From: Nemophila menziesii
Taxonomy: Eukaryota > Streptophyta > Magnoliopsida > Boraginales > Hydrophyllaceae
Length of the DNA stretch: 64,000 nt
NCBI GenBank assembly: GCA_029959085.1
Contig: JARWIR010000005.1
Span: 35,829,350-35,893,349 of the forward strand
Reading direction: 5' to 3'
Positions 45,615-56,568 of the stretch are shown here, piece after piece. The notes below the pieces were generated by a model that saw only the letters and a list, made by a program, of their open reading frames with translations, was not told the DNA's origin and did not search any database. Within the stretch, counting starts at the first letter, position 1. The number at the start of each line of letters is the position of its first letter. Made by a program: the position numbers and the translations under genes.

Positions 45615-46545
45615 TAATTGTTTTTTTTTTTTGCCTTCAATAATCTTATTTATAAAAAAATGCCTAATGAAGTAATTATTTATAGAAAACATCCCCTTTA
45701 TATTTTCTATACCTTTACTACCCTTATTATTAAATATATTATTTTATTTTAATACAATATTAATTTTTAAATATTAAACAAATAATAGGGTACTTCTTTT
45801 TCCTCCTCCTCCTCCACCACCACCACCACCACCACCACAACGACCACAACCACCACCACAACCACCATGTATGTAACCACTACTACATCCACCACAACCA
45901 TCACCACCTCCACCACAACCACCACCACCACCACCTACTACTACTAATTCCATCGCACGCGCGCGTCTGTGAATTTTTTTTTAAAATCGTCATAACTAAT
46001 TCAAAAAAAATCAGAAAATCAAAAAAAATTGTATTTTTGAATAAAGCAAATTAATATTTACGTCTATGAATTTTTTTGATTTTTTTTGAATTTTTTGATT
46101 TTTTTGAGTTTTTTTGATTTTTTTTCGCAGATACGGATTTTCATGTTTTAAACATGGAATTCCATGTTTTAAACATGAAATTCCATGTTTTAAACCGTGA
46201 AATAAACATGAAATTCCATGTTTAAAACATGTAATTTTGTGTCTGCGAAAAAAAAAATTAAAAAAAATCAAAAAAATCAAAAAATTCAGAAAATTCCGAA
46301 AAAAATCATAGACGTAAATATTAATTTGATTTATCCAAATATAATTTTTTTTTTGATTTTTTTTGAATTAGTTATGACGATTTAAAAAAAAATTCACGGA
46401 CGCGCGCGTGTGATTATTAGTTTTTTTCTTATTTTTTAATTGTTAATTATAAGGGTAATTTTGGGATGGGGCTGTTTTCAATAAATATTTTTTCCTATGC
46501 ACCTTTTTCTAAATAAGTTTTTTAATAGGCATCAATCAACAATTG
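45615..46545. mobile_element. foldback element C
   Basis: A 0.93-kb inverted-repeat copy inserted in copia 2. Its ends pair: left CTTATTTATAAAAAAATGCC and TATTTATAGAAAACATCCCC against the complement of right GGGGCTGTTTTCAATAAATA and TAAATAAG. Inward lie a CCA-rich tract (45805-45945, left only), CGCACGCGCGCGTCTGTGAA (45955) against TTCACGGACGCGCGCGTGTG (46393), and ATTAATATTTACGTCTATGA blocks on both sides. The centre (46125-46255) is a cluster of CATGTTTTAAACATG near-palindromes, unlike the core of A, B and D. Confidence 0.75.
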
Positions 46546-47023
46546 GCTCTTAAAACAAATAGTTCTTTGGTAGTTGGAAAAGGTTAACTACAAAAAATAT
46601 TAGTTTAATAGTAGTTGACTTTATATGAACGTCTTTCATAATACTAAAGACATTGGAAAATTTTATGAAATTCGAGGCTATGACATAACAGTTATGATCT
46701 GAACCACAATGTTGGTGAAGGATATTCATTTTATTCACTTGACGAAATCATTTGGCCAACCTGTGGATACTGCCTAGCAATGAAAGAAATATGACTTTCA
46801 TTAAGAAGAGTTCAAAAGAGATGTTTCAGTATAAGTTGGAATTGATTCATTATAACATTTGTAGACACGTTGAGTTAACAAGATGCAATGTATACTATTT
46901 CAACACCATATAAATGATTTCATACGATTTAGTGGTATCTATCAGATTTCTTGCAAATTGGAAGCACTGAGATGCTTCACAAATTTGTTAATTAGAAAAT
47001 TAAGAATCAGATAGAGAGGAAGG
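46546..47023 (+). pseudogene. copia integrase, N-terminal part
   Basis: Plus-strand frames read YKLELIHYNIC (compare L-E-L-I-H-T-D-I-C-G-P, with the catalytic Asp replaced by Asn), then a V-Y-Y-F-N-T/F-like strand, and end in KLRIR / NQIERK, the start of the strand just before the second catalytic Asp. It stops at the composite element target site and resumes at 56569. Confidence 0.65.
47019..47023. repeat. 5-bp target duplication, left (GAAGG)
   Basis: GAAGG directly before the first LTR; the same five bases follow the last LTR at 56564-56568. It marks a single integration event for the whole 9.5-kb composite. Confidence 0.9.
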
Positions 47024-48617
47024 TGATGTCTCCCTAAATGTTCTAATTTTATGCCTTTGAGAGACATCATTTTTTGTGTTTATTTGACTATTTAGATAGG
47101 CTTTTGGAATTAAAATGCAATAAATCGATTTTCCTCTTTTAATTCTAGTATTTTTCATTTATTAAACTTTTGCGCGTAATATGGGTTGTTTTGAGTGAAA
47201 AGTTGTAGGTTTTGAATACTAGCTAGGAGAGAAAGGCAAGAATAAAGTCAAAGATCGTGTAATGAAGTCAAAGCAAGAAGAATTATCCCGAAAGAATTGA
47301 TGATTTTAAGTTGCAAATCTGGAAAGTTGTCAAAGATTGCTGATTCCGAGCCATCTAAGAGTAGATTTAGCCTCTGACTTGTGAAGCGAAAACGTGCCCC
47401 ATTGAGTTACGGAACTTTAGCAACTGGAATTAGGTCAATCTGAGTTGAAACGAGTCGGTTAGAGCTGTTTTAGTGGAGGTGGTGCAGCAATTACGGGATT
47501 TGGGCTTAATTAGTGGACTTGGGCTTTTCTAATATTCACTTAAACCTAAATAAAAACCCTAGTCCAAATTTAGCACTATAAATATACCTTTAGACCTCAT
47601 TATTCAGCACCTCTCATTTTATTCTTTAAATCAAATCATCATTAGAAGAGAGTGTCCAGAGAGAAAGTCAGCAACAAGGAAAAGGAGAAAGTTAAGAGCT
47701 GGAGAAAGTCATCTTCTCCAAATCACAGCCAAACCCAATTCCTAATTAGGTTCTATCTTTTATTTTTGTAATTGAAGAACATGAATTCTTTCTCTTTTAA
47801 TTTAGTTTTTCGCATTAGCATGAGATAATTTCATTAAGTGCTTGAGAACGCATAATTGGTTAATCCCAATTTGATTTCGTTTATTATGTTTGGATTTGGG
47901 ATAATTATTATTTAAATCAAATTGGGTAAATTGTATTTTTCTTTAATTTGCATTTTAGTCACTATTATTGACCTGATCAATTAATAATAGGACTTAGTAT
48001 CTAGGCTATTCCAATTAGTGGCGATTGGATCACCTTGACGGGGGTCCTGGGTACAGAACTAGTTAATGAATATAGGTTAGAAATTAGAGACTCTGACGAG
48101 CTTAATTAAACATATGGCCTATTGGGTAAATTAGACTTAATCCCTTGAGAGTGGACTATAATCACCCTGACGGGGTTTGTAGCACTTGAGAGTAGCTCCT
48201 TAGTCCACCCTGACGGGGGTAAGGAGAATTCTGAATCCCGGCCAATACAAATTTACCAATTTGTCCATTAAACAATGCATGGAATGAATGATAATTAGGA
48301 GAAATCCTTGCGTCTCTCAAGTACTGCCCTCCCATCTTGCGTAAACACTTTATTTTCTTGCGTCTAATTAATTATTTGCATTAATTTAGTATTTTAATTT
48401 ATTGTCTTAGCATTAGAAAACCAAACAAACAATTCTAAAAATCATTTACCTGTTTTCACGTGCAATTAACTACTATCTGATAAGCATCAGAGTCAACCAT
48501 TCCGTCCCTGAGAACGAATTTGTTTTATCACTTATATTACTTGGGACAACCGTACACTTGAGGTTATGGTTCTCTTTTCCTTATTGCATTTATTTTAGAA
48601 CACACAAAGGACCACCA
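47024..48617 (+). repeat. composite element LTR 1
   Basis: 1594 bp, TGATGTCTCCC to GGACCACCA. Contains CACCTTGACGGGG (48031), CACCCTGACGGGG (48163) and CACCCTGACGGGG (48206), and near its end GTCCCTGAGAACGAA and GGGACAACCGTACACTTG. LTR 2 and LTR 3 align along the whole length with scattered differences. LTR promoters are expected near the ATAAATATACCTTTAGACC segment (about 47577), which has a TATA-like element. Confidence 0.95.
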
Positions 48618-48623
48618 AGTTTT

Positions 48624-48641
48624 TGGCGCCGCTGCCGGGGA
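48624..48641 (+). promoter_or_regulatory. primer binding site, tRNA-Asp type
   Basis: TGGCGCCGCTGCCGGGGA, six bases after the LTR. It matches the expected complement of tRNA-Asp (TGGCGCCGTTGCCGGGGA) with one mismatch. Only one site exists; the second internal copy lost it. Confidence 0.88.
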
Positions 48642-48681
48642 CGGTAGCGTGTGACCCCGGTGTTTATCCTTTAGTATTTAA

Positions 48682-49869
48682 TTGCATCTTTATTTTCAGC
48701 TTTACGCTTGTGTTTGTTTTGTTTTGTTTTTACAGGTGCTTTATTCAGGTAATGATCAAGAGTTTTATTTAAAGATGTATAGAGGACATTACCCAAATCC
48801 TGGTCCATTTGACTATTGGGAAGACTCTTCGGAACAACAACAATGGGGTATTAATTCTTACCAACAACCTTATCAATACCCGCAAGAGCAAGGATGGAAC
48901 AATCAATGGATTAGGAATAATCAACAACAAACACCATATCACTATCAACAAGAGCATGAATGGATCAACCAGTGGGTTGAAAACATTCAACAGTCTCCAC
49001 CTCATTATTATCAGCAAGATACACTACTAGAGAAAGTCAATCGCCTACTCGAGGAAGTCAAGGCAGGAGAGCCATGGCGTAAGGCAAGAGAAGAGGAACA
49101 CAAAGCCAACTGTGCATTCATACAAAAGATGATAGACGAAATGGATGCCCGAAACAACTCTCCTAACTTAGCTGAAAGTGGTAGTAAGTCTTATGAAGAT
49201 CCCACTCCCTCGAGGGATGGAACAGATTAACCGGAAGAAGTTGTTGAGGAGGAGGTGTTGAAAGAAGGTGAGAATCTTGTTAGCATGGTGAAAGAAGGAG
49301 TAGCAACGAAAATATTAGAAATTGAAACAGATTTTGCTATTCCTAAGGTGTATACACATGATCAAGATATAGAATGCAAACAAGAAGAGGTGGTGATTGA
49401 GGTTGTAGAAAATCCAAAGAAAGAATATTATGAGGTAATAGTGGAAGATTGGGTTGAAAGCGAAGATGAATATGAAATGGTTGAGGGGTCAATTGAATAA
49501 ATAAAGGTTCACAATAAAATAGAAGTTGAATCTCCGCCACAACAAGTTCACCCATACCGACTACGAATCTTGAATGAAAATAGAGCTGAAGAATCGCCTC
49601 CACTACCACAAATGATCAATATGTGCTATACTAGCAAGGTGCCACACCACGAGAGCAAAGCGGCAAGGAGGAGCACCTATCCACCATATTTTAAAGATGA
49701 ATACGAGATTGAAACGAGGAATAAAAATAATCTTATACCGTTGAGAGCGGTTATCTACTCTAATGTGGTGGAAAATGAGTTTCGTCGTGAAAGTAAGAAG
49801 GCGAAACGAAGTACTCACCCACCTCCTTTTAGAGATCGATTGAATAATAATCTAAGGGGAAGGTTCTAA
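48682..49869 (+). pseudogene. Q-rich ORF of composite element, two in-frame stops
   Basis: One continuous frame from 48682 to 49869 broken only by TAA at 49228 and 49498. The likely start is ATG at 48775 (MYRGHYPNPGPFD), since TTTTGTTTTTACAG ending at 48735 looks like a splice acceptor upstream. The first 90 residues are rich in Gln, Tyr and Trp, with two imperfect repeats (QEQGWNNQWIRNNQQQ and QEHEWINQWVENIQQS). A probable coiled coil follows (LLEKVNRLLEEVKAGEPWRK on), then an acidic stretch and two related ARRSTYPPYFKD / AKRSTHPPPFRD boxes. No known domain. Possibly a gag-derived or packaging protein. Confidence 0.6.
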
Positions 49870-50010
49870 AGCTTTTACATCGAGGAAGAGGCGAGTCTAA
49901 GCGGAGGAGCACCGCAAGGGCCTCAATGCTATCTTCATGGAAGGTAACGCGTCGAACTTAAAGACGTAATAAACAAAAGTGCTTCTTGGGAGACAACCCA
50001 TGTTTTAAAT
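49870..50010 (+). promoter_or_regulatory. conserved post-ORF segment
   Basis: GGTAACGCGTCGAACTTAAA followed by GGGAGACAACCCATGTTTTA, shared with 33281-33345. Athila/Tat-like elements carry such a segment just after pol. Its conservation in two different elements here suggests a function at the RNA or DNA level. Confidence 0.55.
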
Positions 50011-52567
50011 TGCTTTCATGTCTTTTAAATTCTTCGTGTAAATTAGAGTAATGGTTATTGATTTAGTTTTTATTTGTAATAAATGAGAAAGGCTGGTGTT
50101 TTTGATGATTACAGGAGTGAAGATCATGAGTTTGGGGTAGTTAGAACGAAAAAGAATGAAGTAACTTTGGAAGATCATAACTTGATGCTCGGAAGTCGGA
50201 ATTAACTTTTTCTTGAGCCTAAACCGCATAACTTTTCGAGCTCTATCCAATGGTGAAGTTAAATAGTTCTGATACATAGCCCAAAGTTGCTGAATAGTGC
50301 GTCGAGTTTGACGCAACATGTTGCGTCTGAAGTTGCGCAAGCGAGACGCGGCCGGTATGCCGGCCATATCACCGTCTTGCCGGTCCGTGAAGTTGAGAGT
50401 TCTGGTTAGTGTGTCACGTATGACGCAAGGAGGCTTGCGTTAGAGGAAAAAAAGAAAAAAAAAGTCAATTTCGTAATTTATTTTTCGCCGACACAGCGAC
50501 CGGCATGCCGGTCAGCTGCTGTGATAGGCGATTTTAAGGGTTAAAACCCTATATTTTTAGCCTCTTTCTCAAGTTAGCCTCCACTTACGAATCCTAGCCT
50601 CCTACCACTCTGAAAATCATCATCAAAACACCAAAATACTACCAATCCTGCTCTCTCAACATCATCCAAACATACGATCATATCATAAATCTCCCTAAAT
50701 ACCAAAGAGTTACACTTTAATACGAAATTTCCTTTCATCAAAGCTTAAAGTTTATCCATTAAACCTTTCCCAAACCTTGAAATAATTATGACCCAGCTCA
50801 GAATACACCATGATTCATATCCATTCACCTTCAAGAACACCAAATTCGCAAATATCATCCAAAACTTTTGAGAGTTCTTGAAGCTTTGAGTTTGGGGTCA
50901 TCAAAGATGACCATAAAGAGTTGGAAAAGGTACGAAGAACATGATGAAGAAAGACAATTGGGTATTGAGGGAAGATTTTAATAGAGGAGATGATGCTTAG
51001 AGAGCGAGGAATAGATGAAAACGTGGAAATTTGACGAAAAGTTCGAGGTGATGAAGAACACTTTAAACGCAACCATTGATGAAGAAGAATTCAAAACCTC
51101 AACCTGGACGTAACACTGATAACCAGCCTCGCTCTGGTTAAGATACGTTTTCTATCCCTTCTCATTTAGTGTAGATTAGTTTATTTGCTTTGAGTCTTTT
51201 CGAGTCATGGGGACACGACTCCTTTTTGAGTTTGGGGTGGGGCTCGTTGCCTCATCCCAGTTTTTATGTTTTATTTGTTTTTAATTGCTTTCAATAAATT
51301 AATTAGGAGTTGCGTTTGACTGTAGAAGATTTTAAATTTCCCTTTTAAGCATACTTTTGATGAATCTATGATAGTAAATAGTGGACTTTAGGGAATAACA
51401 TAAAACACACTTTAATTACATGCAAACATAGATAATGAATAGGAAAAATTAATGAACAATGCAAAAGAAGTAAGCTTGTTCTTAAGGAAAATGTTTGGTT
51501 TGTAAAACGTGAGATCTAAATTAGTACAGAACCCATTTAGATATGAACTAGAGACGAACCTTGTAGTTAGGAAAATGATAGGGGCGGTTCTTTGTTAGCC
51601 ATTTGTAGCCTTTTAGCTTGCTATCCCTTATGATAATTTTATCCGTCTTAGCCCAATTTTGAGCCTTAAGCCTTTTCTTTTGTAACCACGATATAAACCC
51701 ATTATCCTTTAGATTATTACGCATGACCGAATGACCCGCACTTGAATCACGATCCTGAGACCTATCTCAAGCTTGAGTTTGGGGTGGAGGGTCCACATTT
51801 GGGAAATTACATTGGGAAGGGATTATATGTGTTTGTATTGAGGCACAAAAATAAAAGATGATATTATTATTTGTAACCCTTTGCCTGGATTTTAAAAAAA
51901 AAGAAAAAGAAAAAGAAAAGAATTATAAGAGACATGACCTTTCACATCAAAAGGATGGTCATGGGTATCTTGTACAAAAAAAATGAAAAAGAAAAAAAAA
52001 AAAAGAAAGAATAAAATAAACCGGCAAAGTGGAATATTTTGAAAAAACATCTTAGTTTATATTGGGTTGGCATGGGGACGCAACATTAGCGCGTCAAATG
52101 GGTTGAGTGAGAACATTATATGAGTGTAAACTCAAGCTCGTGTACAGTTGTTGATGGTAAGTGAGGAGAGAGCCAAAAGCTCCCTTCAAATTTACCAAAT
52201 ATACATACCCCACCGTCCCTAAGCCTACGCTAAAACCGTAAAGTCCTCGTGATTCCTAGGTACATGGTAAGTTAATAGGGAGTATACTAAGTGGCGTGTT
52301 CAAAGCGAGTAAGGATCGAGGATCAAACTATAGCCATCATGATGAGATAAGTACAAGTGTAACCTTCTAGCATTGCGAAGTTAATTTTATGATTGAAGTT
52401 ATTTGTGTTTGATGTTGCATGATTAGTGTATGTGTATGTTAGTTCTTAATTTTTTCTATATGATATTTATTTTAAGAACTACTTTAGGGTATATTTGCTA
52501 ACTTCTGTTTTCTCTTGCATCTACTTCATTCCCCTAGTTTTTAGTTTTGCTTTGTCGGGACGACAAA
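50011..52567 (+). other. composite element long untranslated 3-prime region
   Basis: About 2.5 kb with no coding. Contents: a TTTGATGATTACAG acceptor-like site ending at 50114; hairpins GGCCGG-TATG-CCGGCC (50350-50365) and the perfect 16-bp palindrome GACCGGCATGCCGGTC (50498-50513); several GAGTTTGGGGT repeats (50129, 50886, 51227, 51775); and an A/G-rich stretch with AAAAAGAAAAAG (51892-52015). The minus-strand frames at 50005-50367 and 50815-51072 have no support. Confidence 0.65.
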
Positions 52568-52585
52568 AGTTTGAGTTGGGCGTCT
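52568..52585 (+). promoter_or_regulatory. polypurine tract region before LTR 2
   Basis: AGTTTGAGTTGGGCGTCT directly before TGATGTCTCC; repeated before LTR 3 at 54956-54973. It should prime plus-strand DNA, though it is rather rich in T for a polypurine tract. Confidence 0.65.
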
Positions 52586-54181
52586 TGATGTCTCCCTAAA
52601 TGTTCTAATTTTATGCCCTTGGGATACATCATTTTTTGTGTTTATTTGACTATTTAGATAAAATTTTGGTATTAAAATGCAATAAATCGATTTTCCTCTT
52701 TTAATTCTAGTATTTTTCATTTATTAAACTTTTGTGCGTAATATGGGTTGTTTTGAGTGAAAAGTTGTAGGTTTTGAATAGTAGAAAGGAGAGGAAGCCA
52801 AGAATAAATTCAAAGATCGTGTAATGAAGTCAAAGCAAGAAGAATTATCCCGGAAGAATTGATTATTTTAAGCTGCAAATCTGAAAAGTTGTCAAAGATT
52901 TCTGATTCTGAGCCATCTAAGAGTGGATTTAGCCTCTGACTTGTGAAGATAAAACGTGCCCCATCGAGTTACGAAACTTTAGAAATATGAATGAGGTCAA
53001 TCTGAGTTGAAACGAGTCGGTTAGAGCTGTTTTAGTGGAGGTGGTGCAGCAGTTACGGGATTTGGGCTTAATTAGTGGACTTGGGCTTTTCTAATATTCA
53101 CTTGAACCTAAATAGAAACCCTAGTCCGAATTTAGCACTATAAATATGCCTTTAGACCTTATTATTCAGCATCGCTCATTTTATTCTTCGAATCAAATCA
53201 TCATTAGAAGAGAGTGTTCAGAGAGAAAGTCAGCAGCAAGGAAAAGGAGAAAGTTAAGAGCTGGAGAAAGTCATCTTCTCCAAATCACAGCCAAACTCAA
53301 TTCCTAATTAGGTTCTATCTTTTATTTCTGTAATTGAAGAACATGAATTCTTTCTGTTTTAATTTAGTTTTTCGCATTAGCATGAGCTAATTTCATTAAG
53401 TGCTTGAGAACGCATAATGGGTTAATCCCAATTTGATTTCGTTTCATATGTTTGGATTTGGGATAATTATTATTTAAATCAAATTGGGTAAATTGTATTT
53501 TTCTTTAATTTTTATTTTATTCACTATTATTGATCTGATCAATTAATAATAGGACTTAGTACCTAGGCTATTCCAATTAGTGGCGATTGGATCACCTTGA
53601 CGGGGGGGGGGGGGGGGTCTGGGTATAGAACTAGTTAATGAATATAGGTTAGAAATTAGAGACTCTGACGAGCTTAATTAAACATATGGCCTATTGAGAC
53701 TTAATCACTTGAGAGTGGACTATAATCACCCTGACGGGGTTTGTAGCACTTGATAGTAGCTCCTTAGTCCACCCTGACGGGGGTAAGGAGAATTCTGAAT
53801 CCCGACCAATACAAGTTTACCAATTTGTCCCTTAAACATGACATGAAATGAATGATAGTTAGGTAAAACCCTTATGTCTCTCAAGTACTGTCTTTCCCAT
53901 CTTGCGTAAACACTTTATTTTCTTACGTCTAGTTGATTACTTGCATTAATTTAGTATTTTAATTTATTATCTTAGCATTAGAAAACCGAACAAAAAATTC
54001 TTAAAATCATTTACTTCTTTTCACGTGCAATTAACTACTATCTAATAAGCATTAGAGTCAACCATTCCGTCCCTGAGAACGAATCTGGATTATCACTTAT
54101 ATTATTTGGGACAACCGTACACTTGCGGTTGTGGTTCTCTTATCCTTATTGCATGTATTTAGAACACACAAAGGACCACCA
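52586..54181 (+). repeat. composite element LTR 2 (shared, middle)
   Basis: 1596 bp, TGATGTCTCCC to GGACCACCA. It carries a 16-base G run (53602-53617) where LTR 1 and LTR 3 have about five G. A gattgggtaaattaga-type segment is shortened near 53691 (TATTGAGACTTAAT). Directly after it comes internal sequence from far downstream (atttgtttttaattgc), not the primer binding site. Confidence 0.95.
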
Positions 54182-54973
54182 AGTTTTTATTTGTTTTTAA
54201 TTGCTTTCTATAAATTAATTAGGAGTTGCGTTTGACTGTAGAAGATTTTAAGTCCCTTTTAAGCATACTTTTGATGAATCTATGATAGTAAATAATGGAC
54301 TTTAGGGAATAACATAAAACGCACTTTAATTGCATGCAAACATAGATAATGAATAGGTAAAATTAATGTACAATGCAAAAGAAGTAAGCTTGTACTTAAG
54401 CAAAATGTTTGGGTTGTAGAATGTGAGATCTAAATTAGTAGAGAACCTACTTAGATTGGGTTGACAAGGGGACGCAACATTAGCGCGTCAAATGGGTTGA
54501 GTGAGAACATTATATGAGTGTAAACTCAAGCTCGTGGACAGTTGTTGATGGTAAGTGAGGAGAGATCCAAAAGCTCACTTCAAATTTACCAAATATACAT
54601 ACCACACCGTCCCTAAGCCTACGCTAAAACCGTAAAGTCCTCGTGATTCCTAGGTACATGGTAAATTAATAGGGAGTATACTAACTGGAGCTTTTAAAGC
54701 GAGTAAGGATCCGGGAACAAACTATAGCCATCATGATGAGATAAGTACAAGTATAACCTTCTAGTATTGCGAAGTTAATTTTATGATTGAAGTTATTTGT
54801 GTTTGATGTTGCATGATTAGTGTATGTTAGTTCTTAATTTTTGCTATATGAGATTTATTTTAAGAACTGCTTTAGGGTATATTTGCTCGCTTCTATTTTC
54901 TCTTGCATCTACTTCATTCCCCTAGTTTTTAGTTTTGCTTTGTCGGGACGACAAAGGTTTGAGTTGGGCGTCT
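54182..54973 (+). repeat. second, deleted internal region
   Basis: 792 bp matching 51265-52585. The join after LTR 2 (AAGTTTTT then ATTTGTTTTTAATTGC) removes everything from the primer binding site to about 51270. A second deletion removes the counterpart of about 51544-52061 (copy 1 TTAGATATGAACTAG ... ATTGGGTTGG; copy 2 TTAGATTGGGTTG). Both joins have short matching bases, so they look like microhomology-mediated or template-switch deletions. Confidence 0.9.
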
Positions 54974-56563
54974 TGAGGTCTCCCTAAATGTTCTAATTTT
55001 ATGCCCTTGGGAGACATCATTTTTTGTGTTTATTTGACTATTTAGATAGACTTTTGGTATTAAAATGCAATAAATCGAGTTCCCTCTTTTAATTCTAGTA
55101 TTTTTCATTTATTAAACTTTTGCGCGTAATATGGGTCGTTTTGAGTGAAAAGTTGTAGGTTTTGAATACCAGCTAGGAGAGAAAGCCAAGAATAAAGTCA
55201 AAGATCGTGTAATGAAGTCAAAGCAAGAAGAATTATCCCGAAAGAATTGATTATTTTAAGCTGCAAATGTGAAAGTTGTCAAAGATTATTGATTACTAGC
55301 CATCTAAGAGTGGATTTAGCCTCTGAATTATGAAGAGAAAACGTGCCCCATTGAGTTACGAAACTTTAGCAACTGGAATAAGGTCAATCTGAGTTGAAAC
55401 GAGTCGGTTAGAGCTGTTTTAGTGGAGGTGGTGTAGCAGTTACCGGATTTGTGCTTAATTAGTGGACTTGGGCTTTTCTAATATTCACTTAAACCTAAAT
55501 AAAAACCCTAGCCCGAATTTAACACTATAAATATGCCTTTAGACCTCATTATTCAGCACCTCTCATTTTATTCTTCAAATCAAATCATCATTAGAAGAGA
55601 GTGTCCAGAGAGAAAGTCAGCAGCAAGGAAAAGGAGAAAGTTAAGAGCTGGAGAAAGTCATCTTCTCCAAATCACAGCCAAACTCAATTCCTAATTTGGT
55701 TCTATCTTTTATTTTTGTAACTGAAGAACATGAATTCTTTCTGTTTTAATTTAGTTTTTCGCATTAGCATGAGCTAATTTCATTAAGTGCTTGAGAACGC
55801 ATAATGGGTTAATCCCAATTTGATTTCGTTTCATATGTTTGGATTTGGGATAATTATTATTTAAATCAAATTGGGTAAATTTTATTTTTATTTAATTTGT
55901 ATTTTATTCACTATTATTGACCTGATCAGTTAATAATAGGACTTAGTATCTAGGCTATTCCAATTAGTGGCGATTGGATCACCTTGACGGGGGTTCTGGG
56001 TACAGAACTAGTTAATGAATATAGGTTAGAAATTAGAGACTCTGACGAGCTTAATTAAACCTATGGCCTATTGGGTAATTAGACTTAATCACTTGAGAGT
56101 GGACTATAATCACCCTGACGGGGTTTGTAGCACTTGAGAGTAGCTCCTTAGTCCACCCTGACGGGGGTAAGGAGAATTATGAATCCCGACCAATACAAAT
56201 TTACCAATTTGTCCCTTAAACAATGCATGGAATGAATGATAATTAGGTGAAATCCTTGCGTCTCTCAAGTACTGCCCTCCCATCTTGCGTAAACACTTTA
56301 TTTTCTTGCGTCTAGTTAATTATTTGCATTAATTTAGTATTTTAATTTATTGTCTTAGCATTAGAAAACCAAACAAACAATTCTAAAAATCATTTACCTC
56401 TTTTCACGTGCAATTAACTACTATTTGATAAGCATTAGAGTCAACCATTCTCCCTGAGAACGAATATGTTTTATCACTTATATTACTTGGGACAACCGTA
56501 CAGTTGCGGTTGTGGTTCTCTTTTCCTTATTGCATTTATTTTAGAAGACACAAAGGACCACCA
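54974..56563 (+). repeat. composite element LTR 3
   Basis: 1590 bp, TGAGGTCTCCC to GGACCACCA. Very close to LTR 1 and LTR 2. The third base pair of the start differs (TGAGG against TGATG). Followed directly by GAAGG. Confidence 0.95.
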
Positions 56564-56568
56564 GAAGG
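56564..56568. repeat. 5-bp target duplication, right (GAAGG)
   Basis: Exact match to 47019-47023 across the whole composite element. Confidence 0.9.

Larger units (their letters stand above)
47024..56563 (+). mobile_element. composite non-autonomous gypsy-type LTR element
   Basis: Three LTRs (47024-48617, 52586-54181, 54974-56563) with two internal regions: a full one of 3968 bp and a deleted one of 792 bp. Bounded by GAAGG on both sides. The internal region has a tRNA-Asp-type primer binding site, one Q-rich ORF, a post-ORF segment and a polypurine tract, but no protease, RT, RNase H or integrase. It is therefore non-autonomous and would depend on an Athila/Tat-like partner. The three-LTR layout is best explained by unequal recombination between LTRs. 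Confidence 0.92.

Noticed and set aside
45234..45692. 152-codon minus-strand frame
   Set aside because: It lies opposite the plus-strand copia gag/protease relic and has no domain; a shadow frame.
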